From: Aplectana chamaeleonis
Taxonomy: Eukaryota > Nematoda > Chromadorea > Rhabditida > Cosmocercidae
Assembly (NCBI GenBank): GCA_029168955.1
Contig: JAPDOI010001516.1
Coordinates: 62,001-126,000 of the forward strand
Direction of reading: 5' to 3'
DNA length: 64,000 bases
Every line of letters starts with the position of its first letter. Positions within the stretch are counted from its first letter, which is position 1. The position numbers were made by a program, and so were the translations under genes. The notes under the pieces were generated by a model. It did no database searches. It was not told the origin of the DNA and was given only the letters and a program-made list of their open reading frames with translations. Positions 44,943-55,364 of this stretch are shown here, one piece after another.

Positions 44943-45094
44943 CATGAACGCACGCGACGAGATTAGGTAACGTGCGGGGAAGGCATTGACCAGTGACGGA
45001 GCGCCGCTGGTCAAGGACGATTGATCAGCGGCGCTCCGTCATTGGTCAGTGCCTTCCCCGCACGTCACCTATTCTCGTCGAGTGCGTTCATGCA
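44941..45094. repeat. 154-base near-perfect palindrome abutting the preceding element
   Basis: TGCATGAACGCACGCGACGA pairs with TCGTCGAGTGCGTTCATGCA; the stem is about 69 base pairs with few mismatches around a loop GTCAAGGACGATTGAT. It starts within the last bases of the element at 44199-44942, which suggests insertion at, or origin from, that end. Confidence 0.92.
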
Positions 45095-46147
45095 TACGAC
45101 CCCAGGGATTAATGCGGCAGAGGCTTCTTAGGATACTTGCGATAAGCCCGATTCTCATCTAAGCGGACCGACCGCCTGGCCTATTAGCGCTAACCGCGCA
45201 CAAATTGCGGGTTGATCGCCGTTGATCACGCGATCGGCCATAGTCTTCTTCGCGGTGAGTTCGCTCTTTTGTCCGAGTCGCAAGCTGTGCCTGACGCGTA
45301 CTCAAGGTCGGATTCAGTTTGCAAAGTTCGTTGTGACAAATAATAGGGATTCCGCGGCATCATTACAGATTTAGCCCATTCCCTCAATCGGTTTTGAAAA
45401 TTCCAAACCTATTGTATGGTAGTTATTGGCAGTCGTATTTTACTTAGAAACCACTGTCCATCGCGAGAGAGCTAGTGGTCTTCAGAAGAAAAATCAAGAA
45501 AAGATCGGGCGAGAAACGCACATTTTTTGTAATTTCTATTCCTTCAGTTCATGCGCCGCAGAGCTTTTCCAATATTCACGTCGAAGTCCTCTGTTTTGGG
45601 ATGAAATTTATTTCCGTTTATCGCGAGCGTCTGCGTGTGCGTATGCTGCGTCCCCTTCTCCTCACACTTTCTTACTGTCTCTCCCATCGCTCCGCGCATG
45701 CGCGCGAAGAAACAGAGTAAATTTGACTCCGAACCAGAGTATACACTAAGTCCGCGGCAACGGAAGAAGGCGGTGGTGTAGTTGCGAATTTCCACTGAGC
45801 ATACTGTAGCCATGGCTGGCTCGGTTCCAAGTTGCGGATATCATGCCATAATCGACGGCAAGTTTGCAATTTTTCCTGAATTTCAAAGAAAAAACAACGG
45901 TAAATGTTGAACGTTAATTTTTCTTCTCACACACGCATTATCAATACTCCTGACATCTTTATCATAGGCACAAGCAGGAATAACCAGAAAAAATGAAAAA
46001 ATTTAAAAAATGCAAATTAAAGAAAAAATGTATTCTTCATGTTCTTCCTGCGTGTATCTGTGACAACGACTTTGAGTGCGTTGAAATTCGCTTTTCACGA
46101 CCATGTTTCGACGAAATAGGCTAAGCCTGTCATAGTGCCGCAAAGAC
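45095..46147. other. Mostly no recognisable gene; one exon candidate (next entry)
   Basis: CG-rich to 45320, then short frames. A 107-residue plus frame (45426) is Ser/Ala/Arg-rich without a motif. Confidence 0.45.
45812..45899 (+). CDS. Candidate first exon, unrecognised protein
   Basis: The ATG in GCCATGGCTGG has a favourable context and starts MAGSVPSCGYHAIIDGKFAI followed by FPEFQRKNN up to a donor, AACG|GTAAAT, phase 1. Composition is protein-like and the donor is good for a nematode. No second exon was convincing: the AG sites near 45967-45980 lead to stops within about ten codons. It may be a gene fragment. Confidence 0.25.
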
Positions 46148-46428
46148 GATTATAAATTGCCACCGGCACAAAATTCTCACGGTGAACAAAATTGATGATA
46201 ACCAGTTGATAAAGGGTAGGGTTTAAAAGAAATTGAGAGCGGTGTGTTTTCATTCACACACCGTCATTCTCCGGAGGTGAGCGGCTGAAGCTGAACACAC
46301 TAGGGATTAGGGAAACAGCCTCGCCGGTGATAGAAATAGCACGATATTGTGGCCTACTCATGGAAAACTCTGGTAAGAAAAACCACTTCACTTCCGTGAG
46401 AATTTTTTGCCGGTGGCAAATTATAATC
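46148..46428. mobile_element. Non-autonomous TIR element, GATTATAAATTGCCACCGGC ends
   Basis: GATTATAAATTGCCACCGGC and GCCGGTGGCAAATTATAATC are inverted with one difference and extend into a TTCTCACGG block. The element is 281 bases and contains a small inner hairpin (GGTGTGTTTTCATTCACACACC). No duplication could be fixed. Confidence 0.82.
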
Positions 46429-47414
46429 CTGTGTGCCGCAAAATCGCTATTATTTTACATAACAAACAGATTATGCAATCGAATCTAACTTTTTTCTAAC
46501 TTTGAATACACTGAGTAGTCGATAAAAATCTATTGACATCGACTTTTTTATAAATATCTTCGCTCTCTTTAAGGTTATCAAGTTCATCTTTTGACACGAC
46601 ATTTTGGTCATAGTGCCGATATAATAATGCGTGCTACAGGATTATGGCCCGTAGTAAAGCCGGCGAAAATTTCAGTTTAGCCTAACTGAATCCATTTTCT
46701 GAAAAGAATTCAAATGAGCCGCACATATTTCAGACGTTCCTACGTGTTGTAGGATAGCGATCTAGGCTAAGTAGAGAAAGTCAGCAACAAACGAGATAAG
46801 CTGAATCACTCAGTCAGATGTGACTGAGTAGACTCAGTCAGATCTGACTGACTTCTTGGCTAGAGAGGAGAGGAACAGCATGCCAGGTCAGGAGTGCGCT
46901 CGAGACTGTTTCAAGGAGCAAAGGAGTAACTTTAATAATTCAGCAGAGATATCGTCTTATCAATATATCAGTATCAATATCAGCTTCCACGAAACAAACA
47001 GCATTTCATTTGTTGAGAAACGGAGCATGGAGTTGGTCGATTCGTGAGCGACCACGTAGACAATTGTGGCCGGTTTTTCTTATCATCACTGGTGTCATCA
47101 TGCCCCCATCATCATGGCTTTGCAAGACCGACCGCTTGAATGTAATCTATCGCTTGATACAATTTCGGACTCGTCTGAGCCCTGCCTGAATCATTTCGGG
47201 CTCTTCTTATCACCCACTCGGATGATCGTGACTAGGGATGAGCGGAATAAAACTTCCCGAGCGGATGCCCTACAATGAGATCACCTATTCATACCGTCAC
47301 CAGAGGTACAAGCTGTACACCATTCGATGAGCTGTGAGAATCTACATTTGTGTGCAAATCTTCGTCCTAACTGGTCCCCCCTTTCTAAAGTTATGACCTC
47401 TCAATATACGCAAA
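46429..47414. other. No recognisable gene
   Basis: A run of CAGTCAGATSTGACTGA half-palindromes lies at 46808-46852. The 63- and 70-residue frames at 46856 and 47066 are unsupported. Confidence 0.45.
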
Positions 47415-47420
47415 AACGTT

Positions 47421-47500
47421 CTCCGCCTCCGCCTCCGCTTGCGCCTCCGCCACCGCCCCAGCCTCCGCCTCCGCCTCCACCTCCGGATCACCCTCCGTCC
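47421..47500. repeat. CCGCCT hexanucleotide-like repeat (polyproline frame)
   Basis: CTCCGCCTCCGC, CCACCGCCCCAG and CTCCACCTCC words repeat for 80 bases. A plus frame (47327-47554) reads it as Pro-rich PPPPPLAPPPPPQPP, and the minus strand reads Glu/Ala. No domain borders it, so a simple repeat is the better call. Confidence 0.8.
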
Positions 47501-47904
47501 GTCGAATTCCTTTTTTTTTGGATGGCGTGGACCAAATCGCTTGAAAATTTGTGACTAAAGGTAATCGGCCACGGGAAAGCCGAAAATAATTGGCAGAACT
47601 CATCATAATGGCTTCTGGGCCCCTAACGGGCGGTCCAAACTAGGAAACCTGCCTCTCAATATCAGTTTATAACAATGAAGGGTTCTTTTGTTATCAGTCA
47701 TTGTATTCTTAGACTCCATATAAACACCTTGCTCTCTAGGGTGGTGTACCTGAGACGTCCGTCTCGAAAGAGGACGCTGTGCGCGAGGGATGTTTTTGAA
47801 CGCGGCGCGTGTTCGTTCCATGCGCACCATCGATAAGAAGGCGTCGCAGGGTGTGCTGAAGTGACGGTCGGCTATGCGAGACCGCAATAGGAATATACGA
47901 GACG

Positions 47905-48620
47905 TCATGAACTAAAGCAGGACCTCAGTAGGGGTGTGCAAGACGCCGTAGAATATGTGCAGGACCTTAGTAGAAGTGTGCAGGACATCATGGGACCTGT
48001 GCAGGACCCCAGTCGGGGTGTGCAAGACGTCGTAGAATGCGTACAGGATCTCAGTAGGAGTGTGCAGGACATCATGGAACGTGTGCAGGACCCCAGTAGA
48101 GGTGTGCAGGACGACGTGGAATGTGTGCAGGACCTAAGTGAAAGCAGGACATCATGGGACCTGTGCACCACCCCAGTAGGGGTGTGCAAGACGTCATAGA
48201 ATGTGTGCAGGACCTCAGTAGGAGTGTGCAGGACATCAAGGAACTTGTGCAGGACCCCAGTAGGGGTGTGCACGACGTCGTAGAATATGTGCAGGACCTC
48301 AGTAGAAGTGTGCAGGACATCATGGGACCCGTGCAGGATCCCAATAGAGGTGGGCAGGACATCATGGAACATGAGTAGGATCCTAATAGAGGCGTGCAGG
48401 ACATTATTGAATGTGTGCAGGACCCCAGTAGGGATGAGCAGAACTTCATGGAATGTGTGCAGGACATCAGTAGGAGTGTGCAGGACATCATGGAACCTGT
48501 GCAGGGCCCCAGTAGAAGTGTGCAGGACGTCGTAGAATGTGTGCAGGACCTCAGTAGAAGAGTGAAGGAAATCATGGAACGCGTGTAGGACCCCAGTAAG
48601 GATGAGCAAGACGTCATGGC
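47905..48620. repeat. 42-base minisatellite, array 2, about 17 units, open on both strands
   Basis: Units of 42 bases alternate between two variants, GCAGGACCTCAGTAGGAGTG and GCAGGACCCCAGTAGGGGTG, each followed by TGCAGGACATCATGGAACC- or TGCAAGACGTCGTAGAATG-like text. Because 42 is a multiple of three, frames stay open: plus QDLSRSVQDIMEPV, minus TFHDVLHTSTGVLH (14 residues each), the latter giving a 261-residue frame (48690-47905). The minus reading matches array 1 at 35015-35405. There is no start context, signal or flanking exon, so I treat it as a non-coding array. Confidence 0.88.
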
Positions 48621-49228
48621 ATGTGTGCTGGACCTCAGCAGGAGTGAATAACATCATTCCCAAGATTACGGTAGTCCTTTTCTGGCGCACTTAACTATCG
48701 TTCTTGTTCCGAATCAGACATATGGACCGGCGCAGACGAGCCACATCAGCATGAACCGGTGAAGCTTGGCTAGAGTGGTTGACCCTGGGTCTATCCTAGA
48801 CGTGGTGGGGCCACCCAAGATTTACTCATAGAAATGATGCAAAACTCTGATAAAAGATGCCTGATACTGCGCTATCAATCTTTGTTTTTATAAGAGCTCT
48901 ATGGAAATACTTCGACTGGTAGCCTTACCAATTGGAGGTTCATTTCATTTCTGTCTTGAATGGTGGCTGCCTCCCCCCGTCCAGGATAGTGCCTAGACCC
49001 TGTACAGTGGGGTAATCTTGAAACTCATTTCTTCATTTTTTCGACTTTTAAATTCAAAAAGTATATGCCTTGTATCTTATCTGTAGGAAGCCGCGTTGCA
49101 ACTATTATCTTGTAATCTTAGCAGCGGAGCGGTTGTTTCTTCTTTTCTACCACTATGTTTTCTGAAAAACACAATTTAACTTTCAGAGATTGACGATATT
49201 GTAGAGGGGAAACCCCGAAAAAAGTTGT
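48621..49228. other. No gene; contains a diverged repeat matching 60195-60300
   Basis: At 48900-49000, GAAATACTTCGACTGGTAGC, ATTTCTGTCTTGAAT and CAGGATAGTGCCT recur in the same order and orientation at 60205-60300. Nothing else is seen. Confidence 0.55.
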
Positions 49229-50031
49229 GAAACTCCTGAAACTTGGGCTCCGCAGAAAATATTAAAGATCCGGCATTGCTCTAAAATGTCGTGAAATTGT
49301 TTCATTAGATTTGGCTATCAAACTGATTTTCTAAATGTAGAGAAATTGTTGAATTTATTTGGCTTTTAATGGTATAAGCAGACAACATAATCAATAAATG
49401 TAGTGAAGTTGTTGCAAATGGATTTGGCAGGCGCTCTATGATTTATCAGAGTCAAATCACGCCTCAGGAGGGGTTTTGCTTGGAGCGTATATTGAATCAA
49501 ATGTGAATAAGCACAAGTCCACCAACAAAAACGTTTTTATACACTGGGAACCGTAAAAGCGTTGAGGACACGAAGACATAGCGTCAGTAGCGAATCAATT
49601 GTGTTACATTTTGTTTTGATGATTTTTATTTAATCGTTGAGGGAAGGTCTAGTACCTTAGTGGGGCTACACTAAAAAGGCAGAATAACATTCGAAAACCT
49701 TATTTCTAGCCCTTAGGGCCACATTTCGTTCAGCATTGTTAATTGAAAAGTAGTTTTTTCCTTTTTGTCTTTATTTTCTCGCCAGAGAACATTCTGCCGC
49801 GTGATTTGACTCTGATAAATCATAGAGTGCGTGGCAAATCCATTTGCAATAACTTCACTACATTTTATAACTATGTTGTCTGCTTATACCAACAAATGCC
49901 AAATCAATTCAACAATTTCACTACATTTAGAAAATCAGTTCGATAGGCAAAGCTATTTAAACAATTTCACGACATTTTAGAGCAATGCCGAATCCTTAAC
50001 CTTTTCTGCGGAGCCCAAGTTTCAGGAATCT
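49229..50031. repeat. Foldback element, about 235-base arms with a 330-base spacer
   Basis: Arms at 49229-49465 and 49797-50031 pair: AACTCCTGAAACTTGGGCTC with its complement at the right edge, and TATGATTTATCAGAGTCAAA with its complement inside. The word GTAGTGAARTTGTTG recurs within the arms. The spacer holds no gene. Its right end touches the next foldback. Confidence 0.85.
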
Positions 50032-50756
50032 CTGGATGAATTTTGTATTTTGTAGCATTGATCGTTCATTTAGAAGCTCAACGTTGTAACATAGTGATCG
50101 AAGATCTATCATCCGAGGTATTAAAATGGATTCATTAGGAGCCGTGCCTGTACCTGGAAGTCTGCTCGAGATCGCAATACAATCCATACAAGAAATTCTG
50201 AAGGTTGGCGCTAGACATCTATTGCAGCTGGAAGCTGGAGGAAGACATTGTGAGCTAAGATAAATACTGGACGGTATCATGACACGCACATTAAGAGACA
50301 TTCCGAGGCTCAATGCTCAGGACGTCCGAGGAAAGCTCCAGGGATTCGTTAAAGCACAGGTGATTTTGCGGCTTTATTCCCCTAGCCAATTCATTTGGCA
50401 TTTTCCGAGGTATCTGTCGATGCTGCGAAGCGTCGACACCGCGGCTGTGAAGCTCTCGGAAGTCGTACCATCAAATGGCTTTTGATAAGAATAAAGCATC
50501 AGAAGACAAGACTAGCTTGGGCGATGGAGCATTCTCACTAGAATCAACAGCAATGGAAAAAATTGTTATATCATCTGAATTTACGTCTTTCTTGTTCGGA
50601 GCATCAAACTAAGCTATGAAAACGTCTTTTTCCACTGCTGTTGAGTCTAGTGGAAATGCTCCGTCGCTCAAGCTAGTCTTGTCTTATGATGCCTTATTCT
50701 CATCAAAACTCATTTGACGGGACGACGTCCGAGAACTCCTCAGCCACGGTGTCGAG

Positions 50757-51614
50757 TATAGTTGTGCCATTCGAATAGATTCGAATCGATATATTCGAAT
50801 AGTTGCTATTCGAATACGTGTTCATTATCGGAGTTTCTAAAATCGCACTATTTGAATACTATTCAAATATCGGACCTTGAAGAAAGGGAGGTATTCGAAT
50901 CTATTCAATTATCGAAGCCTACTATTCGAATATTCATTCGAATAGTTATAATTTGGAAAGGTTTCGAATATATTTGCCCCGTTGCCGCTATTTATGGTGT
51001 TCGGTAGATGGCCGTGTGTTCCATTGGCAGGTACAGGCCATAAAACGGCGAAATTCACTTAGTTCCTGAGCGTGCTGGCGCGGAGCATAGGTTTGAGAGA
51101 GTGAGAGAGCATAGGGCAGACGGAGGCCGAGGCGTTGCGCGCGCCGCTCAGCTTTTATGTAAACTGGCATCTCCTGGAGCGTTATTTACTTTGCTGCGTT
51201 CATTTAATGTCACTAACGATGATCGCTTCGCCGTATATGGTGCTGATAACTCTTCTAAACGATGGAGGCCTTATCGCGTTGGCTGCGCGCGCGACACTCA
51301 CCGGACCGTAACGCGTGCGCACGCAGTTTAATTCGAAGTATAAGATCCACTGACTCACTTGGCCTGTTTTCACTTCGTCGCTTTGAAATTATTCGAATCG
51401 ATTTTATTCGAATCTATTCAAAATTCGGACCTCGAAAAAAGAGGGTCATTCGAATATATTCAAAATCGAACCTCAAAAAAATGAGGCCATTCGAATATAT
51501 TCAAAAATCGGACGTCAAAAAAAGGGTATTCTAATCTATTCAAAAATCGGGCAAAAAAAGGGGGTCATTCGAATCTATTTGATATTCGGTCTCTTGGTCC
51601 AGGGCACAACTATA
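50757..51614. mobile_element. hAT-like non-autonomous element with ATTCGAAT subterminal arrays
   Basis: Inverted ends TATAGTTGTGCC and GGGCACAACTATA are flanked by a perfect 8-base duplication, GTGTCGAG (50749-50756 and 51615-51622). Arrays of ATTCGAATA words follow the left end (to about 50970) and precede the right end (from about 51385). The core (51282-51316, CGACACTCACCGGACCGTAA) matches the complement of 16931-16965 inside the other hAT-like element. No transposase. Removal restores a continuous foldback arm, which confirms an insertion. Confidence 0.85.
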
Positions 51615-51656
51615 GTGTCGAGGTTTAGCAGCATCAACAGATAACTAAGAAACTTC

Positions 51657-52264
51657 TTAAAGGCAGTGTTCACGATAAATTTTGTTTGCGTGTTTCAACA
51701 GTGAAGAGCTATGCTGGCAGGAGATGGGCGGGATAGCGTCGAAAGAAGCACCGAAAACGGAACAGGAATTGCCAAAAACGGATGAAAAGTGGCTAGTTCG
51801 GAAGCCCTTTTTTGGGACGTGTTTCCGAGAACGGGAACGTATTTGATGGCAATTTGCCATCAAAGACAGCTACCCAACCTATTTTGATCAATATCAGGGG
51901 CACTCATGGCCACTTCCACAGGCGGTTGACTGCGCTCTCCATCCACTTCCTCTCCTTCCTTTGATTCTGATTAACTGTGTTTTTCAGGTCGCTTCTGAGA
52001 AATATCTACATTATTTTGTTTGTTTCATGATTCATGACAGCGATCTCAGCTGATGAAGGTTTCGCGTTAACTCTTCCAAACTGCACTCCTTGCGCCTCAT
52101 CTCGTCCTGACGCAAAAATGCTTCGCTTCGACTGGAGCCTCAATTTCATTCATTTTTTGAGCGTTTCTCGCTGTTTTTCTTTCAGTACGGGTACCAGCAG
52201 GCTCCTAATATTTTGTTTTCGGTAGAAACCCGGGAACGAAAATCATCGTGAACCATGCCTCTAA
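51657..52264. mobile_element. TTAA-type MITE inserted in the right arm of the foldback
   Basis: Left TTAA-AGGCAGTGTTCACGAT, right ATCGTGAACCATGCCT-CTAA (decayed). The foldback arm continues on both sides. The 600-base body shows no transposase, and its 63-residue frame at 52034 is unsupported. Confidence 0.82.
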
Positions 52265-52395
52265 TGAATCGACCAAGAGAATAAAGCCGCGAAATCATGT
52301 GTTTTATCAAATTCCTAAGGATTTCCTCGGACGTCCTGAACATTGAGCCTTGGAATGCCGCTTAAGGTGCTTGTCATGAATGATACCGTCCAGGA

Positions 52396-52521
52396 AAAGC
52401 ATGAATGCGGAGGCTGGGGTAGGGAGGTGCAACGTCGCATGTTTGCGCCAGAATTTGAATTGGAGTTGTGACGCGTGCGTGCGGCGTTGCGCTCCCTGAA
52501 CGTCGCCGACGCCTTCATGCG
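52396..52521. repeat. Small palindromic insertion in the foldback arm
   Basis: AGCATGAATGCGGAGGCTGG pairs imperfectly with GTCGCCGACGCCTTCATGCG. The opposite arm of the foldback lacks this block (near 50268), so it is an insertion or a late expansion. Confidence 0.6.
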
Positions 52522-52765
52522 TCACTCCATTCTTTATCTTACTTCACGATGTTTTTTTTTGAAGCTTCCAGTCTCTAGATATGACTAACGCCAATCTTCA
52601 GAACTTCTTCTATGGATTGTATTGCGAGCCCGAGCAGACTTCCAGGTGCTGATCCTGATGAACCCACTTAAGAACCTCGGGTGATAGACCATCGATCAAT
52701 ATGCTACAACATTCTACTCCTAAATGAACGACCAATCCTACAAAAATACAAAATTCACCAAGAGA

Positions 52766-53188
52766 TTGTCGAAAACGACGAAGAAATCGAACGAGCTGCA
52801 GAAAAGACAAAAAGTCGCAAATTGCTGAGGTTTTTTTGTAAATTTCGTCTTTATCGATGAATATTTTCGTTATAGCCATAAAGTATGCTTTATTATGTTG
52901 GGATTATGACCGAAAATATTGTTTCAAAAGATGAACTTGATGGCTCTAAAAGGAGTAAGGATATTTATAAAAAATGCGATGTCAATAGATTTTTGTCCAC
53001 TGCTGTAGGTGACGCGCATGATTTGTGATATCTTATAAAATATTGAAGTTTTAACAAGCTTCGATAAGCTTGAGCTGAGATATACATATGCAGCTTTTCT
53101 CCGAAAATCAATTTATCCGAATACCTCGAGGTGCTACTGTAAGTACAGATTCCGAACGTATTCCTCTTTTAAAAGGTAGGTCATTCTG
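52766..53188. other. No recognisable gene
   Basis: AT-rich sequence with short frames. Confidence 0.5.
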
Positions 53189-53721
53189 TTAAAGGCAGTG
53201 TTTTTAGAACTAAACCTTTATTAGTTATTAACACAATGTACACACACTTGCCGCACACGCGCTGTGTTCACGATAAATCATGGATGTTCAGTTTCTTGGT
53301 GATTATGATAGGTTAAGAGCTTACTGTGACAGCAGCGTCAGGAAGAACTGCAGAAAGTGACGAGAAAGCACTTTTTCCGCCTAAGGAGAACCACTTGTGT
53401 GACGTCATATTTTTGAGATTGTAAGGAATGACCGGTGTGAAGGAATGAAGTCTTTTCATGTGATAACGAGATCCACCTTATCCACTTCTACTCATCGAAG
53501 CCATCACCTTCGCTGACCGGCTGTTTACGTGTTCAAGCTTCTTCAGAATGGATTAGTTTGGGAGGCGGGGTGGCCCAATGGGTTGACAGGCTCACGCGAT
53601 TTTCACCCACTTCCCGGTAGTTTTTCGTGATTCTCTTTACACTGTTTTCATCGATAGGTCCCAAAGCTCACGTTTCTATGAAAAAAACTAGATTTTTTTT
53701 TATCGTGGGCACTGCCTTTGA
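53189..53721. mobile_element. TTAA-type MITE carrying a 71-base insertion in its left end
   Basis: The left end reads TTAA-AGGCAGTGTT, is interrupted at 53203-53273, and resumes GTGTTCACGATAAATCATGG; the right end is TATCGTGGGCACTGCCT-TTGA. The body resembles the MITE at 55365-55823 (matching GTGGGTTGAC-type and ACTTCCGGT-type blocks). No coding capacity. Confidence 0.8.
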
Positions 53722-54089
53722 AGTAAGTGTGCTTGTTTACAGGCAGAAGGAAATAGCTTGGTCTCACTTGATGACAGTACGGCTATGGAAGTATTTTGCT
53801 GCTCGTGCGACCGCTGCAACTCTTCCGCAAACTTCCCACGAATGCCCTTCGTCATTTTTTTGATGCTTCTCCTTGAATGTACATTGACTTGACTTAGTTA
53901 ACACAAACGGATTCTAGTATGTATTTCTCTGCTAGTATTAATGGTTATCAATAAAATAGCTTCTATATCCAAGCGTAGCCAGTCTCTAAATTCACTATGT
54001 ATGCAATTTTAAGTGTCCAGAGTAGAAAATGTTGTCAGTGGAGCGTTCATTTGAAGACCTCTCGGAGGCAACCTGTGAGCAAAGTTCGT
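53722..54089. other. No recognisable gene
   Basis: AT-rich sequence following the MITE. Confidence 0.5.
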
Positions 54090-54663
54090 GAGTGCAGACT
54101 GGATGAGGCCATTCCGGCATTCGTTGGCGATTAGCCTCAGACTAAACTGGGAATCGCCGACGAACAAGTCAGCGATTCGGCCAAAATGTGGACTAAACTT
54201 TCACCATATAGGTGATGGTTCAGCCTCCGCTGGTGAAACTTGGGGGCGATTGTCGCTAAAACACTGTGCGAGAGTCGACTTTGGCGAAAGTCGCCTTTCT
54301 TAATTCTAGGATCGCCCTCATCATTCGCGTACTGGTAAAGTTCTAGCCATTTCCGTCACCCGAGCGGGTGATAAACGAGGGCGATTCTCGCTAAAATCGA
54401 CGCCCTGCCCCTCCGCTGGCGAGAATCGCCCTTCTTCAATCTATAATCGCCCGATTCCTTCGCGTATTGGCAAGTTTTAGCCATTTCTGTTGCCCGAGCT
54501 GGTGAGAACTGTGGGCGATTCTTGCCGGAATCACAGCCCCGCCCTTCACTGGCAAAAATCGCCCTAACTTTTCATCTTTTTCGCCCCGAATTTTCGCCTA
54601 TTGGCCTCTTACAGGCCGATTCCAATGGCGATTATAGAACCCGCGTTCTATAATCGCCTCAAA
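54090..54663. repeat. Tandem array, about 3.5 units of 132-133 bases, ending in a hairpin
   Basis: Landmarks CTCCGCTGGTGAAAC (54227), CCCGAGCGGGTGATAAAC (54359) and CCCGAGCTGGTGAGAAC (54492) are 132-133 bases apart, each followed by GGGCGATTCTYGC and CAAAAATCGCCCT-like text. The array stops at a perfect hairpin, GGCGATTATAGAACCCGC with its complement, at 54632-54663. Confidence 0.78.
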
Positions 54664-54907
54664 CATCACACTAATTTCTTAATACTTATTTATCGCACGT
54701 AACATATCCAACAACTAATGTAACAAAACTAATAATACACGTAAGCATTCCACGTAGCGTAGAGAAATTTCCGAAAAACGAATAGACACATTGAACATAG
54801 GCAAAAATGTAACCGGAGTGCGCTAGGTAATGCACCATACGCGTTTTGAGAGCAAAATGCAGCAGTGATGATTTTACATCGTTTACGGCTAGGAGACATG
54901 AACTGTG

Positions 54908-55349
54908 ATGCAGCCAAAGAACTTGCGCAAATTTGAGTTCTTCGCCCTCAAGGAATTGAGCGAAGAACAGAAATCGGTGAGTTTTGTCAAATGAGTCACT
55001 GGTTTAGATCTGGAGGAAATCTTTAGCAGCTGGACAAAGAAGATAGCGAATCGGCGAGGCCGCTCGATACAAAAACAGCCGGCATTTTCGTCGAAACACC
55101 CTTATTGTGGTTCGCAAAAGGATAGCCTGTGCGCATGTTCCTCATCCCAGAATATCGGATCAGAAGAAATCATGGAACAAGAAACTTTTCCAAGAGATAG
55201 AGCAGCAATTCTCAGCATTTCCCGAAGTTTCAGAAAAATCCGTACAGTGGGTCTCGAGATATCCAAAAATGCAAATTTCAAAATGTGTGTGTGTCCGAAG
55301 GAATTTAGTGATGAGAAGTTCGGTCGGTCTTTTAAGAGAAATGGAGTGA
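54908..55349 (+). CDS. Candidate three-exon gene for a small helical protein, unrecognised
   Basis: Proposed exons: 54908-54976, reading MQPKNLRKFEFFALKELSEE then QKS with donor TCG|GTGAGT; 55030-55106, starting LDKEDSESARPLDTKTAGIF after CTTTAGCAG; 55151-55349, starting ISDQKKSWNKKLFQEIEQQF after CCTCATCCCAG. Introns would be 53 and 44 bases, usual nematode sizes, and all phases agree (0 then 2). The second donor (TTATT|GTGGTT) is weak. The charged, helical composition resembles small nematode secreted proteins, but I see no signal peptide and recognise no family; an upstream exon may be missing. A MITE begins 16 bases after the stop. Confidence 0.35.
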
Positions 55350-55364
55350 TAACGTGATCAGACT

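Larger units (their letters stand above)
50026..52765. repeat. Foldback element split by two later insertions
   Basis: The left arm runs from 50026 to about 50560. Its partner runs from about 50620 to 50748, resumes at 51615-51656 and finishes at 52264-52765. Matching landmarks are AACTCTCGG and CGACACCGCGG near 50430, GGTATCTGTCGATGCTGC (partner at 51625-51645), GCGGCTTTATTC (partner 52278) and GAATTTTGTATTTT (partner 52740). The gaps in the right arm are a hAT-like element, a TTAA MITE and a small palindrome at 52396-52521. Confidence 0.85.

Noticed and set aside
47327..47554. Polyproline protein
   Set aside because: The proline run is a hexanucleotide-type simple repeat; flanking residues show no domain, signal or splice sites.
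47905..48690. 261-residue repetitive protein on the minus strand
   Set aside because: A 42-base unit keeps any lucky frame open, and both strands are open; no promoter, signal peptide or flanking exon. Kept as a minisatellite, with the coding question listed as a finding.
53565..53600. tRNA-like A box (GTGGCCCAATGGGTTGAC) inside a MITE, suggesting a SINE
   Set aside because: No B box follows, and the element has TTAA-flanked inverted ends typical of DNA elements.
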